64,000 bases of DNA from Lentisalinibacter orientalis (GTDB lineage Bacteria > Pseudomonadota > Gammaproteobacteria > Steroidobacterales > Woeseiaceae): positions 1 through 64,000 of the forward strand of contig NZ_JAPDRJ010000007.1 of the NCBI RefSeq assembly GCF_040706535.1. The letters run 5' to 3'. Of the stretch, positions 35,017 through 43,338 are shown one piece after another (positions within the stretch are counted from its first letter, which is position 1; each line of letters begins with the position of its first letter). The position numbers were made by a program, and so were the translations under genes. The notes under the pieces are model-generated. The model was not told the origin of the DNA. It saw only the letters and a list, made by a program, of their open reading frames with translations, and did no database searches.

Positions 35017-35092
35017 TGGCGTCCCCACGGGGATTCGAACCCCGGTTGCCGCCGTGAAAGGGCGGTGTCCTAGGCCTCTAGACGATGGGGAC
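35017..35092 (-). tRNA. tRNA-Glu (anticodon TTC)
   Basis: 76 bases including the encoded CCA. The acceptor stem GTCCCCA pairs with TGGGGAC, the anticodon loop CTTTCAC gives TTC, and the T-arm GGGGTTCGAATCCCC is canonical. It follows tRNA-Ala by 15 bases and gltX on the same strand, so the Glu-tRNA synthetase gene and its tRNA are neighbours. Its 3' end coincides with the change to lower-GC, gene-poor accessory sequence, a typical integration point. Confidence 0.98.
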
Positions 35093-35107
35093 ACTCGGAA
35101 GTGACTT

Positions 35108-35183
<76 letters not shown>

Positions 35184-35293
35184 ACGAAGCGCGGAACTTT
35201 AAGGCACCCCTCACAGGGTGTCAAGGAAAGCCGCCGAATCAACACCTTAGCCTGAAAAAACGCTGCAAAATCAGGCTCCATCGGTCGGGATGG

Positions 35294-36709
35294 CTACCCC
35301 TGCGCCGCCGCCCGGGCCTCAATGAGATTGATGGCATGATCCAGCCGCGCCAGCGTCCGCTCCTGGCCTATGAGCGCCGCGGTCACGTCGATGGGCGGTG
35401 ACACCGGTCCGCCGGTCACGGCCACCCTGATAGGCTGCCCCAGCTTGCCCATGTTGATGCCATAGGCCTCGGCGCTCTCGTTGATGACCCGGTTGATGGC
35501 GTCCGCGGTCCAGTCCAGCAGCTCCGCCAGGCGGTTGCGGGCCTCTTTCATCGGCTCGAGCACGACCGGCCGCAGGTGCTTTTTGGCCGATGTCGGCTCG
35601 ATTTCGTCGAAGTCCTCGTAGCAATAGCGGGCGCTCGCCGCCATGTGCAGCAACGTGTCCGCCCGCTCACGGTAGGCCCGGGCGACCTCCACCGGATCCG
35701 GACCATTTTCGACGTCCAGCCCCGCCTGGCGGAGATACGGCAGCAGCCGATGCCCCAGCTCCTCCGACCGCATGGCGATGATGTGCTGCTGGTCGAGCCA
35801 GCGGAGCTTCTCCGGGTTGAAGGCGGAGGCCGAGTGGTTCACGTCGGCGATGTCGAAGAGTTCGATCATCTCGTCGATCGTGAACACCTCCTGGTCGCCG
35901 TGGGACCAGCCCAGGCGCACGAGATAATTCAGCAACGCCTCGGGCAGGTAGCCCTCCGCCCGGTACTCGCGCACATCCACCGCCCCGTGGCGCTTGGAGA
36001 GCTTCGCTCCGTCCTCACCGAGAATCATCGGCAAGTGGGCATAGACCGGCGGCTCCACGCCCATAGCCCGCAGCATGTTCATCTGCCGAGGCGTGTTGTT
36101 CAGGTGGTCGTCCCCGCGGATGACGTGGGTGATCTCCATATCGTGATCGTCCACGATCACGGTGAAGTTGTAGGTGGGGCTGCCGTCGGAGCGGGCGATG
36201 ATGAGGTCGTCCAGTTCGGCATTCTGGAAGACGACCCGGCCGCGGACCTTGTCGTCGACCACGACGACGCCGTCCTGCGGATTCCTGAACCGGACGACCG
36301 GGTTTACACCCTCCCGCGGCTCGGTGCGCGACCGGCAGCGGCCGTCGTACCGGGTCTTGACGCCGTTGCGCATCTGCTCCGCCCTGAGCTCCTCCAGTTC
36401 CTCCTTCGTGCAGTAGCAACGGTAAGCGTGGCCTTCTTCGAGGAAGCGCTCGATGACGGCCTCGTAGCGCTCCATGCGCTGGCTCTGGAAGTAAGGCCCC
36501 TCGTCGGCGTCCAGGCCGAGCCAGGCCATCCCATCGAGGATGGCGTCCACGTTCTCGGGCGTGGAGCGCTCCTTGTCCGTGTCCTCGATGCGCAGGACGA
36601 ACTGGCCGGCGTGGTGGCGGGCATAGAGCCAGCTGAAGAGGGCCGTGCGGACGCTGCCGATGTGCAGGGTGCCGGTAGGGCTGGGGGCGAAGCGGGTGCG
36701 TACGTTCAT
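35294..36709 (-). CDS. gltX: Glutamyl-tRNA synthetase
   Basis: 471 residues, normal for bacterial GluRS. The class I signatures are present: HIGH as TGTLHIGSVRTA near residue 15 and KMSKS as KLSKRHG near 240. A zinc-type insertion with CYCTKEE follows the Rossmann half, and the anticodon-binding helical domain fills the C-terminus. The enzyme charges tRNA-Glu, encoded about 200 bases downstream on the same strand. Codon use is strongly GC-rich, in contrast with the genes left of the tRNAs, so this is resident core genome. Confidence 0.99.
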   Translation of the reverse strand: MNVRTRFAPSPTGTLHIGSVRTALFSWLYARHHAGQFVLRIEDTDKERSTPENVDAILDGMAWLGLDADEGPYFQSQRMERYEAVIERFLEEGHAYRCYCTKEELEELRAEQMRNGVKTRYDGRCRSRTEPREGVNPVVRFRNPQDGVVVVDDKVRGRVVFQNAELDDLIIARSDGSPTYNFTVIVDDHDMEITHVIRGDDHLNNTPRQMNMLRAMGVEPPVYAHLPMILGEDGAKLSKRHGAVDVREYRAEGYLPEALLNYLVRLGWSHGDQEVFTIDEMIELFDIADVNHSASAFNPEKLRWLDQQHIIAMRSEELGHRLLPYLRQAGLDVENGPDPVEVARAYRERADTLLHMAASARYCYEDFDEIEPTSAKKHLRPVVLEPMKEARNRLAELLDWTADAINRVINESAEAYGINMGKLGQPIRVAVTGGPVSPPIDVTAALIGQERTLARLDHAINLIEARAAAQG

Positions 36710-36740
36710 GGGGCGGAGATTTTACACGCCTGCACGACAT

Positions 36741-36796
36741 GTAGGAGGGCCTTCAGGCCCGATTGAATGGAGAATCGGGCCTGAAGGCCCTCCTAC
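36741..36796. repeat. Perfect 24-bp inverted repeat (REP-like hairpin)
   Basis: The arm at 36741-36764, beginning GTAGGAGGGCCTTCAGGCCC, is matched without mismatch by the arm at 36773-36796 around an 8-base loop. Each arm itself contains GGGCCTTCAGGCCC. The GTAGGAGGGCC end resembles REP-type elements of pseudomonads and xanthomonads that are mobilised by RAYT transposases. It lies between gltX and the terminator of the PEP-CTERM gene. No second copy is visible in this window. Confidence 0.8.
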
Positions 36797-36803
36797 GGAC
36801 AAG

Positions 36804-36830
36804 AAAAAGCCCCGGTCAAAGACCGGGGCT
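36804..36830 (-). terminator. Rho-independent terminator of the PEP-CTERM gene
   Basis: On the minus strand AGCCCCGGTC, a TTT loop and GACCGGGGCT form a perfect 10-bp GC-rich stem followed by TTTTT. It lies 30 bases after the stop of the PEP-CTERM gene and is a textbook intrinsic terminator. Confidence 0.88.
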
Positions 36831-36860
36831 TGAGGCAGGCCGGAAAAGGGCTGTCAGACG

Positions 36861-37547
36861 TCAGGCGGCAAGCCGACGGCGACGGACGAATCCAACGCCG
36901 AGGAGGCCAAGTCCGAGCAGACCGAGCGTTGCGGGCTCCGACACCTTCGTCGGGGTGTCTCCGTACTCACCGCAAACCAGGTCACTCTGTCCACCACCGC
37001 CACCAAGCTGCTGGAAACTCACGCAGACTTGTCCGGAGTCTTCACCGCCGCCAAAACCGGAACCGGACGATGCTCCTGCGTTCAGGAACAGGTCGTACGT
37101 CTGTGCGCTGGTGAAATTCATGGTGAACGACAATATGTCACCAGAGCCCAAACGATTAGCAGGCGTGCCCTGAGTGTCGCCTACATAATCGAACTTGATT
37201 CCGCCCGTCGCGTACGTGACCTCCCATGAGTCAGGCGTAACGTCACTGAACGTAAGTTCCGTCTCGAGGAAGTCCTCCGCCAGATTAAAGGCAAACGCGT
37301 CTATGAGCGCCTCCGGCGTGGTGTCCGGCGAGGTGTTTTCGAGCGTGACGTCGAACGTTGTAAATCCATCCGTCTCGTTACCCGTACCACCGGCCACGGT
37401 CCACAAGAAGCTGTAGGTGTCATCTACGGTCGCATCGCAATCCGTATCGCCCGGGCATCCGGCGCTTATTGAGATCGGGTCCGCGAAAGCCGTACCGGCA
37501 AACGCGAAGGCAGCCAAGGCCGCCAGGTTTCTGAATGTCTTGCCCAT
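36861..37547 (-). CDS. PEP-CTERM sorting-domain secreted protein
   Basis: 228 residues from ATG 37547. A signal peptide (LAALAAFAFAGTAFA) is followed by a beta-rich, Asp/Thr/Gly-rich body and the classical PEP-CTERM tail: VSEPATLGLLGLGLLGVGF then RRRR. Exosortase would cleave at the Pro-Glu-Pro-like motif (here SEPAT) and pass the protein to the surface or matrix. Exosortase-A-associated genes lie 6-9 kb to the right, but exosortase itself is outside the window. Regulation is visible: a sigma-54-type promoter match at 37643-37658 and a strong terminator downstream. A Gly-rich linker precedes the tail. The body function is unknown. Confidence 0.92.
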   Translation of the reverse strand: MGKTFRNLAALAAFAFAGTAFADPISISAGCPGDTDCDATVDDTYSFLWTVAGGTGNETDGFTTFDVTLENTSPDTTPEALIDAFAFNLAEDFLETELTFSDVTPDSWEVTYATGGIKFDYVGDTQGTPANRLGSGDILSFTMNFTSAQTYDLFLNAGASSGSGFGGGEDSGQVCVSFQQLGGGGGQSDLVCGEYGDTPTKVSEPATLGLLGLGLLGVGFVRRRRLAA

Positions 37548-37642
37548 GGTTCCAATTCCTAACATTATGTTTATATTCTCTGTTTTCCCTGCCAGCGGCT
37601 TTGACCATCGATCCGTGCCCTGCTGACTCTCATGCGGAATAA

Positions 37643-37658
37643 AGCAAATGCCATGCCA
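37643..37658 (-). promoter_or_regulatory. Sigma-54 (-24/-12) promoter of the PEP-CTERM gene
   Basis: On the minus strand TGGCATGGCATTTGCT matches the consensus TGGCAC-N5-TTGCA/T except for one base, with correct GG-to-GC spacing. Transcription would start near 37632, leaving an 85-base leader before ATG 37547. PEP-CTERM genes in several proteobacteria are known to be controlled by the PrsK/PrsR two-component system with sigma-54, which makes the match more credible. Confidence 0.65.
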
Positions 37659-37789
37659 AGATCACAACTTACTGATCTAAAAAGATTTTACCTCTGAGAC
37701 GTATTGTCTCACATACGCTGCCTGTAAAAATCTTCGACAGCCTGGTACCAACTGGTGGCGAGATCGCTCCCTGCACAGGCTTGTAACGC

Positions 37790-40681
37790 TCAGGGACACC
37801 CGGCCAGCGAGTTAATCCATTCGGATATCAGCTGGACGCCGGTGCTATCCACCAGATTACTCCCCAACGGCGGCATCCCGTGCACATCCCGCCGATTCGG
37901 CCGCACGACCAAGAGCGAGCGCGCCGCATCCCCCGGCGCGATGATCCGTGCGTCGGTTATGCCGAGGTCACCCTGCTGTGGCACCTCGTCGCAGGTATTG
38001 GTGTCCGCCAGGGCAATCGAGTACCTCAGATCGATGTTGGACGGTATGCCGTTGTTCGGCTGATGACAATTGGCGCAGTTCGTATGCAGATACGCCCTCG
38101 CCCGCTCCTCCAGCGACGCCGAGGTATCGGCCGGGTCAGCCAGCCGCGGCAGGTTGACCGGCGTATCGGCCAGCGGTGCCGTCAGCACGTCGATCTCGTC
38201 CGCCGTCACCAGCTGGTTGGCCGTAATACCCGTGGAGGGATACTGCAGCTCACTGTTGAGCTGCGCATGCTCCAGGCCCAGCGAGAAGCCGGCCACCTCG
38301 GTGTGGCACTCCAGACACTGCGGACCGCTCGGATAGATCCATTCCTGCCCGCCAATATCCTTGGTCTTGCCACCGACCACGCGGGTGGCCTCGGTCTGGG
38401 CGTCATTCCACTCGTACGTGTAGCCCGCCCAGTCGCCGTCGTTGTGGCGCATGAAGAGGCGGGTCTCGATGAGATCCCCACCCAGGCGGAAATTCTTGAC
38501 CAGCACCGTGCCGGAGGGGAACACCCAGTCGTCCTCGCCGTCCACGTCCACGGTGGCGCCATCCGGGAGCGCGTACCAGCGCTCCTTGGCCGCCCCGTCG
38601 GACCAGAACGGGGCGATGGGCTCATACGGAATGAGGCCCGCGGCCGGTTGTGTTGGATCGGCGGGATCGACACACCCCGTCTCGGAGAGGGCGTCTGCCA
38701 CGGAACCGCTGGAGCTGCCCCCGGCCTGCACGATCCGGCGCACGCTTTCCGCACCGAAGTACAGATACAGCAGCTCGCCGTCCTGGTCTTGCGCGAACGA
38801 CACGATGGTGTTGCCGGTATTGAGCAGCGTCTCGAAATCCAAGCCGCCGGCGCCATCATCGACCGACGCGAAGATCTTCCCGTTGAGGTCGGCAAAAACG
38901 TAGCGGCCCGCCAGCTCGGGGATTGCCGAGCCCCGGTACACGTAGCCGCCCGTGATCGAATTCCCGACAGTGTGGCTATACTCGATCACGGGATCGATCA
39001 GCCCCGCCGGGCAGTTACCGGAAGTGTCGAAGTCATGCGCCCCTTCCCGGCAGCGCCAGCCGTAGTTGCCGCCCAGCTCGACGATGTCCACCTCCTCCCA
39101 CGAGTTCTGGCCGACGTCGCCCACCCACAGCTCCCCGTTGGCCGAGTCGAAGCTCCAGCGCCAGGGATTCCTGAGCCCCCAGGCGTAGATCTCGGGGCAG
39201 TCGGCCAGTCCATCGCCGTCGGCACACAGGGCATTCGGTGCAAAGGGATTGTTGGACGGAATGCCGTAGGGACTGCCGTTGTCCACGTCGATACGCAGCA
39301 TGGCGCCATGCAGGGTGGTGGTGTTCTGTGCCAGGTCCTGGGGGTCACCGGCGCTGCCGCCGTCGCCGAAGCCGATGTAAAGATACCCGTCAGGTCCAAA
39401 GAGGATATTGCCGCCGTTGTGGTTGCTGTAGGGCTGATCGAGAGTCAGCAGGATCTCCTCGCTGGCCGGGTCCAGCGTTACGCCGCCATCCGGACTGGTG
39501 AAGCGGGAGATGCGGGAGGTGAGGCTGCCGGTCGTGTACGAGAGGTACACCTCGCCATTGGTCGCGAAGTCCGGGTGGAAGTCGATTCCTAGCAGGCCCG
39601 CCTCGCTGGGTCCGGCATTCACCCGCGCACTGATGTCCACGAATGTCGTATAAGCATCCACATCCGCCCGGTTTTCGAACCGCACGATGCGCCCGCCCTT
39701 CTCCGCCAGGTACCAGTGGCTGGCATCTCCCGGCACCTGCCGGAGTGCGATCGGCTGACTCACGGACGGCAGATCGGGGAACGCCACGGCAGTGTCGATG
39801 CCGGTGACCTCGGTGGGTGCATCGCCGGCGAGGCAGGTGGTGTTCGAGGGGCGCTGGTTGAGGCCGGAGACCGGTCCGCCGCTGCCGTCGTCATCGTCCT
39901 GGATCGTACCGGTAGCCTCGGCGTCCGCCAGCGTCGCGTTCCCCGGGTTCGATAGCGTCACCGTGAAGGTCTCGTCGCCCTCGTCGGCGGTGTCGCCGAG
40001 CACGGGCACCTCGATCGTGAGTTCCGTGGTGCCCGGGCTGAAGTTCAACGAGCCGGAGCTGGCCGTGTAATCCTCACCGGCAACGGCGGAGCCGTCCGCC
40101 GTTGCATAGTCCACCGTCACGGTGCGCCCGGATTCGGCGTCCAGCGAGACAGTGAAAACCATCGGCGCAGAGCCGGCGTCACCCTCGGCCAGTGAAGCAT
40201 CCGCGATGCCGAGCGCCGGCGGATCGTCGTCGTCCAGGATGGTCGCCTGGGCGGTGGCGCTGGCCAGGCTCACACCGGTCGCATCGCTCAACTGCAGCGT
40301 AAACGTCTCGTCCGGCTCGTCCAGGCTATCGCCGAGCACCGGCACGGTCACCGTGGCGCTGGTCGCCCCGGCGCCGATGTCGAGCGTGCCGGACACGGCG
40401 GTGTAATCCTCTCCGGCGGTGGCAGTGCCGCCCGCGGTCTCATAACGAACGGAGGCGGCGCCGGGCGCGCTCTCCGAGAGTGTGATCGTGAAGGTGGCGT
40501 CGACCGTGCCGGCATCCCCTTCCTGTACCGTCGGGCCGTCGATGCTCGCCGAGGGCAGGCCGGGATCCGGGTCGGGGTCCGGCGCGCCCGAATCCGAGCC
40601 GGAACTTCCGCCGCAGGCCGCCACCAGCAGGCAGCCGATGACGAGCCATGTATGCCGCACTCCGCCGATATCCATCATCAC
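37790..40681 (-). CDS. Calx-beta / glucose-sorbosone dehydrogenase-type / diheme cytochrome fusion lipoprotein
   Basis: 963 residues. An N-terminal lipobox (LLVAACGG, Cys about 19-20 residues in) predicts a lipoprotein. Two Calx-beta repeats fill about 45-260 (e.g. TFTITLSE, DYTAVSGTL, DETFTLQLSDATG). A six-bladed propeller of the GSDH/PQQ type covers about 285-640 (LLGIDFHPDFATNG, NHNGGNILFGPDGYLYIGFGDGG, YAWGLRNPWRWSFD). The C-terminal third has two haem c sites, CLECH and CANCH, plus a likely Met ligand (HGMPPLG). This looks like a surface or periplasmic sugar/alcohol dehydrogenase with built-in electron relay; substrate unknown. It lies downstream of nothing cotranscribed. Confidence 0.9.
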   Translation of the reverse strand: MMMDIGGVRHTWLVIGCLLVAACGGSSGSDSGAPDPDPDPGLPSASIDGPTVQEGDAGTVDATFTITLSESAPGAASVRYETAGGTATAGEDYTAVSGTLDIGAGATSATVTVPVLGDSLDEPDETFTLQLSDATGVSLASATAQATILDDDDPPALGIADASLAEGDAGSAPMVFTVSLDAESGRTVTVDYATADGSAVAGEDYTASSGSLNFSPGTTELTIEVPVLGDTADEGDETFTVTLSNPGNATLADAEATGTIQDDDDGSGGPVSGLNQRPSNTTCLAGDAPTEVTGIDTAVAFPDLPSVSQPIALRQVPGDASHWYLAEKGGRIVRFENRADVDAYTTFVDISARVNAGPSEAGLLGIDFHPDFATNGEVYLSYTTGSLTSRISRFTSPDGGVTLDPASEEILLTLDQPYSNHNGGNILFGPDGYLYIGFGDGGSAGDPQDLAQNTTTLHGAMLRIDVDNGSPYGIPSNNPFAPNALCADGDGLADCPEIYAWGLRNPWRWSFDSANGELWVGDVGQNSWEEVDIVELGGNYGWRCREGAHDFDTSGNCPAGLIDPVIEYSHTVGNSITGGYVYRGSAIPELAGRYVFADLNGKIFASVDDGAGGLDFETLLNTGNTIVSFAQDQDGELLYLYFGAESVRRIVQAGGSSSGSVADALSETGCVDPADPTQPAAGLIPYEPIAPFWSDGAAKERWYALPDGATVDVDGEDDWVFPSGTVLVKNFRLGGDLIETRLFMRHNDGDWAGYTYEWNDAQTEATRVVGGKTKDIGGQEWIYPSGPQCLECHTEVAGFSLGLEHAQLNSELQYPSTGITANQLVTADEIDVLTAPLADTPVNLPRLADPADTSASLEERARAYLHTNCANCHQPNNGIPSNIDLRYSIALADTNTCDEVPQQGDLGITDARIIAPGDAARSLLVVRPNRRDVHGMPPLGSNLVDSTGVQLISEWINSLAGCP

Positions 40682-40921
40682 GTCACCCTCGACTACCGTG
40701 TCAGTGCATCGAAACTATGCCCGGATCGGCACCGTTGCAAGCCGTGCCTGCGCAGAACGCCCGCGCCGGCTCGCAGGACCGCGATGACGCCCCTCCGCGC
40801 AACATCCCCAGGCTGTTCGTCAGAGTGGTTCTGGTGAGTCAATTCACCACCGGGCACTAACCTCCTCTTTGACGAGCATCGGCCCATTCTTGCGATTGTG
40901 ACTTAATGTAGATTCTAGCTG

Positions 40922-40945
40922 TGGTGTCGCCAATCAGCGACACCA
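40922..40945. repeat. Short inverted repeat in the divergent intergenic region
   Basis: TGGTGTCGC and GCGACACCA form a perfect 9-bp stem with a 6-base loop. It lies about 240 bases upstream of the dehydrogenase-fusion gene start and about 215 bases before the riboswitch. It could be an operator or the end of an RNA; nothing decides between these. The rest of 40682-41159 shows no gene. Confidence 0.35.
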
Positions 40946-41159
40946 AGGCGCTGATTTATATAAGAAAATTTTTACCCCATCCCTTGTGCCAAGAAGTTGA
41001 CTGGGGTTTAATCGCACCCGGCTGGGACAGGTGCCCCCTTTGCGCAACGGACCGGGTTCGAGAAGTCAGCTGTGACCCTCGTCACACTCCGGCAACTGGG
41101 GTCCCGCTTATGTCGCATGCCGATTGCCGAATCGGGTTATGTCAGGGAGACTGGGAACC

Positions 41160-41241
41160 CGAAAAGGGCAAACCCGCCGAAAGGCGGGGACGCAAAGCTT
41201 CCGGTCTAAGGGCGAACGCCTAGGATAGCGGGGTTACCGAA
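41160..41241 (+). promoter_or_regulatory. Cyclic-di-GMP-I (GEMM) riboswitch aptamer
   Basis: The conserved core is present in order: AGGGCAAACC, a P1b stem CCCGCC with a GAAA tetraloop and GGCGGG, GGACGCAAAGC, CCGGTCTAA, a second stem GGGCGAACGCC, then TAGGATAGCGGGGTTACCGA. This matches the GEMM-I consensus (as in Vibrio Vc2), including the tetraloop and its receptor region. About 100 bases lie between it and the GTG of the downstream lipoprotein and should hold the expression platform; I could not decide whether it controls termination or translation. Confidence 0.93.
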
Positions 41242-41344
41242 TTGCTCGGGCCGGGCATACCCGCCGGCCGACTCGGTTTCCACCGACTCCCTTCAGCTCA
41301 GCCAGGACCGGCTTTGGATCTGAACTCAGGTGGAGATCGAGACC

Positions 41345-42034
41345 GTGCACAGACGCACTCAGGCGAAAGGGACAATTTCGCGAACCGCTGCCATCGTCGC
41401 AGCGGCAATGTGGCTGGCCGCCTGCTCGTCCGGCGGCTCCGACGCACCCGCAGACGGATCGGGTCAGACGCCCCCGCCAAGCGGTGGCTCTTCGGCCAAC
41501 AACCCGCCGACGATCAGCGGCAACCCGCCCTCCTCCGTCAAGGTGGACGAGACCTATTCTTTCCAGCCGAATGCCTCGGACCCGGACGGCGACACCATCA
41601 CCTTTACGGTCCAGAACAAACCGTCCTGGGCTGATTTCAATACCTCCAGCGGAGCCCTGAGCGGGACACCCCGGTCTGGCGACGAAGGCACCTACGGCAA
41701 CATCCGCATCACCGCGAGCGACGGCTCTGACACCGATTCGCTCAGCTTCTCGGTGACGGTGAGCCAGGTGGCCACCGGCTCGGTGACGCTGTCCTGGACG
41801 CCGCCCGCAGAGAACACCGACGGTTCGGCGCTGACCGACCTCGCCGGCTACAAGATCTACTACGGCACGAGTTCCGGAAACTACGGCAATTCGGTCACAA
41901 TCGATAATCCGGGACTGACCACCTACGTGGTGGACAACCTGAGCCCGAACACCTACTACTTCTCGGCAACGGCGTTCAATTCAACGGGTATCGAGAGCGA
42001 CTTCTCCGGCGAAGCGGTCAAGTCCGTCAACTGA
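41345..42034 (+). CDS. Lipoprotein with Ig-like and fibronectin-III-like domains, riboswitch-controlled
   Basis: 229 residues from GTG 41345, chosen because GGTGGAG lies nine bases upstream. The lipobox WLAAC is followed by a Ser/Gly/Pro-rich spacer. A cadherin/He_PIG-like Ig domain follows (NPPTISGNPPSSVKVDETYSF, PDGDTITFTVQNKPSWADFN) at about 60-140, then a fibronectin-III-like domain (VTLSWTPPAENTDGS, GYKIYYGTSS, YYFSATAFNSTG) at about 145-229. Such modules mediate matrix or surface adhesion. The c-di-GMP riboswitch upstream fits a biofilm role. The stop overlaps the convergent FAD oxidoreductase gene by 8 bases. Confidence 0.87.
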   Translation: MHRRTQAKGTISRTAAIVAAAMWLAACSSGGSDAPADGSGQTPPPSGGSSANNPPTISGNPPSSVKVDETYSFQPNASDPDGDTITFTVQNKPSWADFNTSSGALSGTPRSGDEGTYGNIRITASDGSDTDSLSFSVTVSQVATGSVTLSWTPPAENTDGSALTDLAGYKIYYGTSSGNYGNSVTIDNPGLTTYVVDNLSPNTYYFSATAFNSTGIESDFSGEAVKSVN

Positions 42035-43145
42035 CGGCGGGGCCCAGGAGCGCAGCGGCCGCCCGCTCCGCCAGCGGGAACACCGCCGTCAGCCCCGGCG
42101 ATTCGATGCCGAAGAGGTTCACCAGACCCGGGATCCCGTGGTCGCCCGGTCCCTGGATCAGGAAATCTGCTGCGGCCTCTCCGGGCCCGCTCAGCTTCGG
42201 GCGGATGCCGGTGTAGCCGGGCGCCAGCGCCTCATCCCGCAGATCCGGGAAATAGCGCCGGATGGCGGCGGCAAAGGCGGTTCGCCGGCTCTCGTCGAAG
42301 CTGTAATCGACGCTCTCTATCCAGGCCACATCGGGGCCGAACTTCGCCTGCCCCCCCAGATCCAGCGTCACGTGAATACCGAGGCCGCCGCCCGCGGCCA
42401 CCGGATAGACCAGCCGGCTGAAAGGCGAGCGCCCCTGCAGCGTGAAGTAGTGACCCTTGGCCAGGTACAGGCGCGGGATTGCCTCGCGCGGGAAGCCGCC
42501 GATGGTGGCGGCGACCCGGGTCGCCCAGAGCCCCGCAGCATTGACCAGACTCTCGCACTCGACGGAGAACCCGGCGTCATCATCCAGGTACACGGTAAAG
42601 CCGGCGGCGCCACGATCCACGCGGGTCACGCGGCTGCGGCACACCACCAGGCCGTCGCAGGCCTCCAGATCGGCTCGCAACGCAAGCATGAGGGCATGGG
42701 AGTCCACGATACCCGTGGAGGGCGACAGCAGGCCCCCGACCGCCCGCACCGCGGGCTCCAGCGCCCGGACTTCCTGCGCGCTCAGCATCTCCAGGTCATG
42801 GACACCGTTGCCCCGGGCACTGGCCAGGTAGCGCTCCAATAGCGCCAGTTCGTCATCGGCGGTCGCAACAATCAGCTTGCCGAGGCGGTGGTGGGGGATA
42901 CCCCGCTCCTCGCAATAGGCGTAGAGGGCATGTTTGCCGGCAACGCAGGCGGCAGCCTTCAGCGAGCCGCGGGGATAATAGATACCCGCGTGGATCACCT
43001 CGGAGTTACGGCTGCTGGTGTGCGCGGCGATCTCCTCCTCTGCCTCCAGCACCAGGACCTGGCGGCCGCGCATCGCCAGCGCCCGCGCAACGCCCAACCC
43101 GATGACCCCTGCCCCAATGACGACGCAATCGAGTTTTTCTGCCAT
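42027..43145 (-). CDS. FAD-dependent oxidoreductase (L-2-hydroxyglutarate oxidase / DAO type)
   Basis: 372 residues from ATG 43145, where homology begins (LDCVVIGAGVIGLGVARALA, the FAD-binding Rossmann motif). The HTSSRNSEVIHAGIYYP and KLIVATADDE segments are typical of LhgO/YgaF-type members, and GLVNLFGIESPGLTA closes the FAD site. It would oxidise a 2-hydroxyacid or amine, passing electrons to a quinone or oxygen. It is transcribed away from the exosortase-associated ligase gene and appears to be an independent housekeeping gene. Confidence 0.92.
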   Translation of the reverse strand: MAEKLDCVVIGAGVIGLGVARALAMRGRQVLVLEAEEEIAAHTSSRNSEVIHAGIYYPRGSLKAAACVAGKHALYAYCEERGIPHHRLGKLIVATADDELALLERYLASARGNGVHDLEMLSAQEVRALEPAVRAVGGLLSPSTGIVDSHALMLALRADLEACDGLVVCRSRVTRVDRGAAGFTVYLDDDAGFSVECESLVNAAGLWATRVAATIGGFPREAIPRLYLAKGHYFTLQGRSPFSRLVYPVAAGGGLGIHVTLDLGGQAKFGPDVAWIESVDYSFDESRRTAFAAAIRRYFPDLRDEALAPGYTGIRPKLSGPGEAAADFLIQGPGDHGIPGLVNLFGIESPGLTAVFPLAERAAAALLGPAVS

Positions 43146-43338
43146 GCTCAAATGCCAACCATCCCTTGCGCGAGTCAGTCTCGGCTGAGCCGCACTCCGG
43201 ATCAAGTGCGCGGTTCACGCCCGCAGCCGCAGGACGTGGTGCACAGCGGATTCTGCGGAGGGCGTCACGTACAATACGGATCGTTCTGCTAATCTTTTCG
43301 CATCGTTCCATGGGCCTGCTCCAGGGCAATCAGTCACC

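Noticed and set aside
35576..36766. 396-codon plus-strand frame antisense to gltX
   Set aside because: It is a shadow produced by GC-rich codon bias of gltX; the composition (Val/Arg/Glu/His repeats) is typical of antisense frames.
37880..39592. 570-codon plus-strand frame antisense to the dehydrogenase-fusion gene
   Set aside because: Long only because of high third-position GC in the real gene on the other strand; no domain or ribosome binding site.
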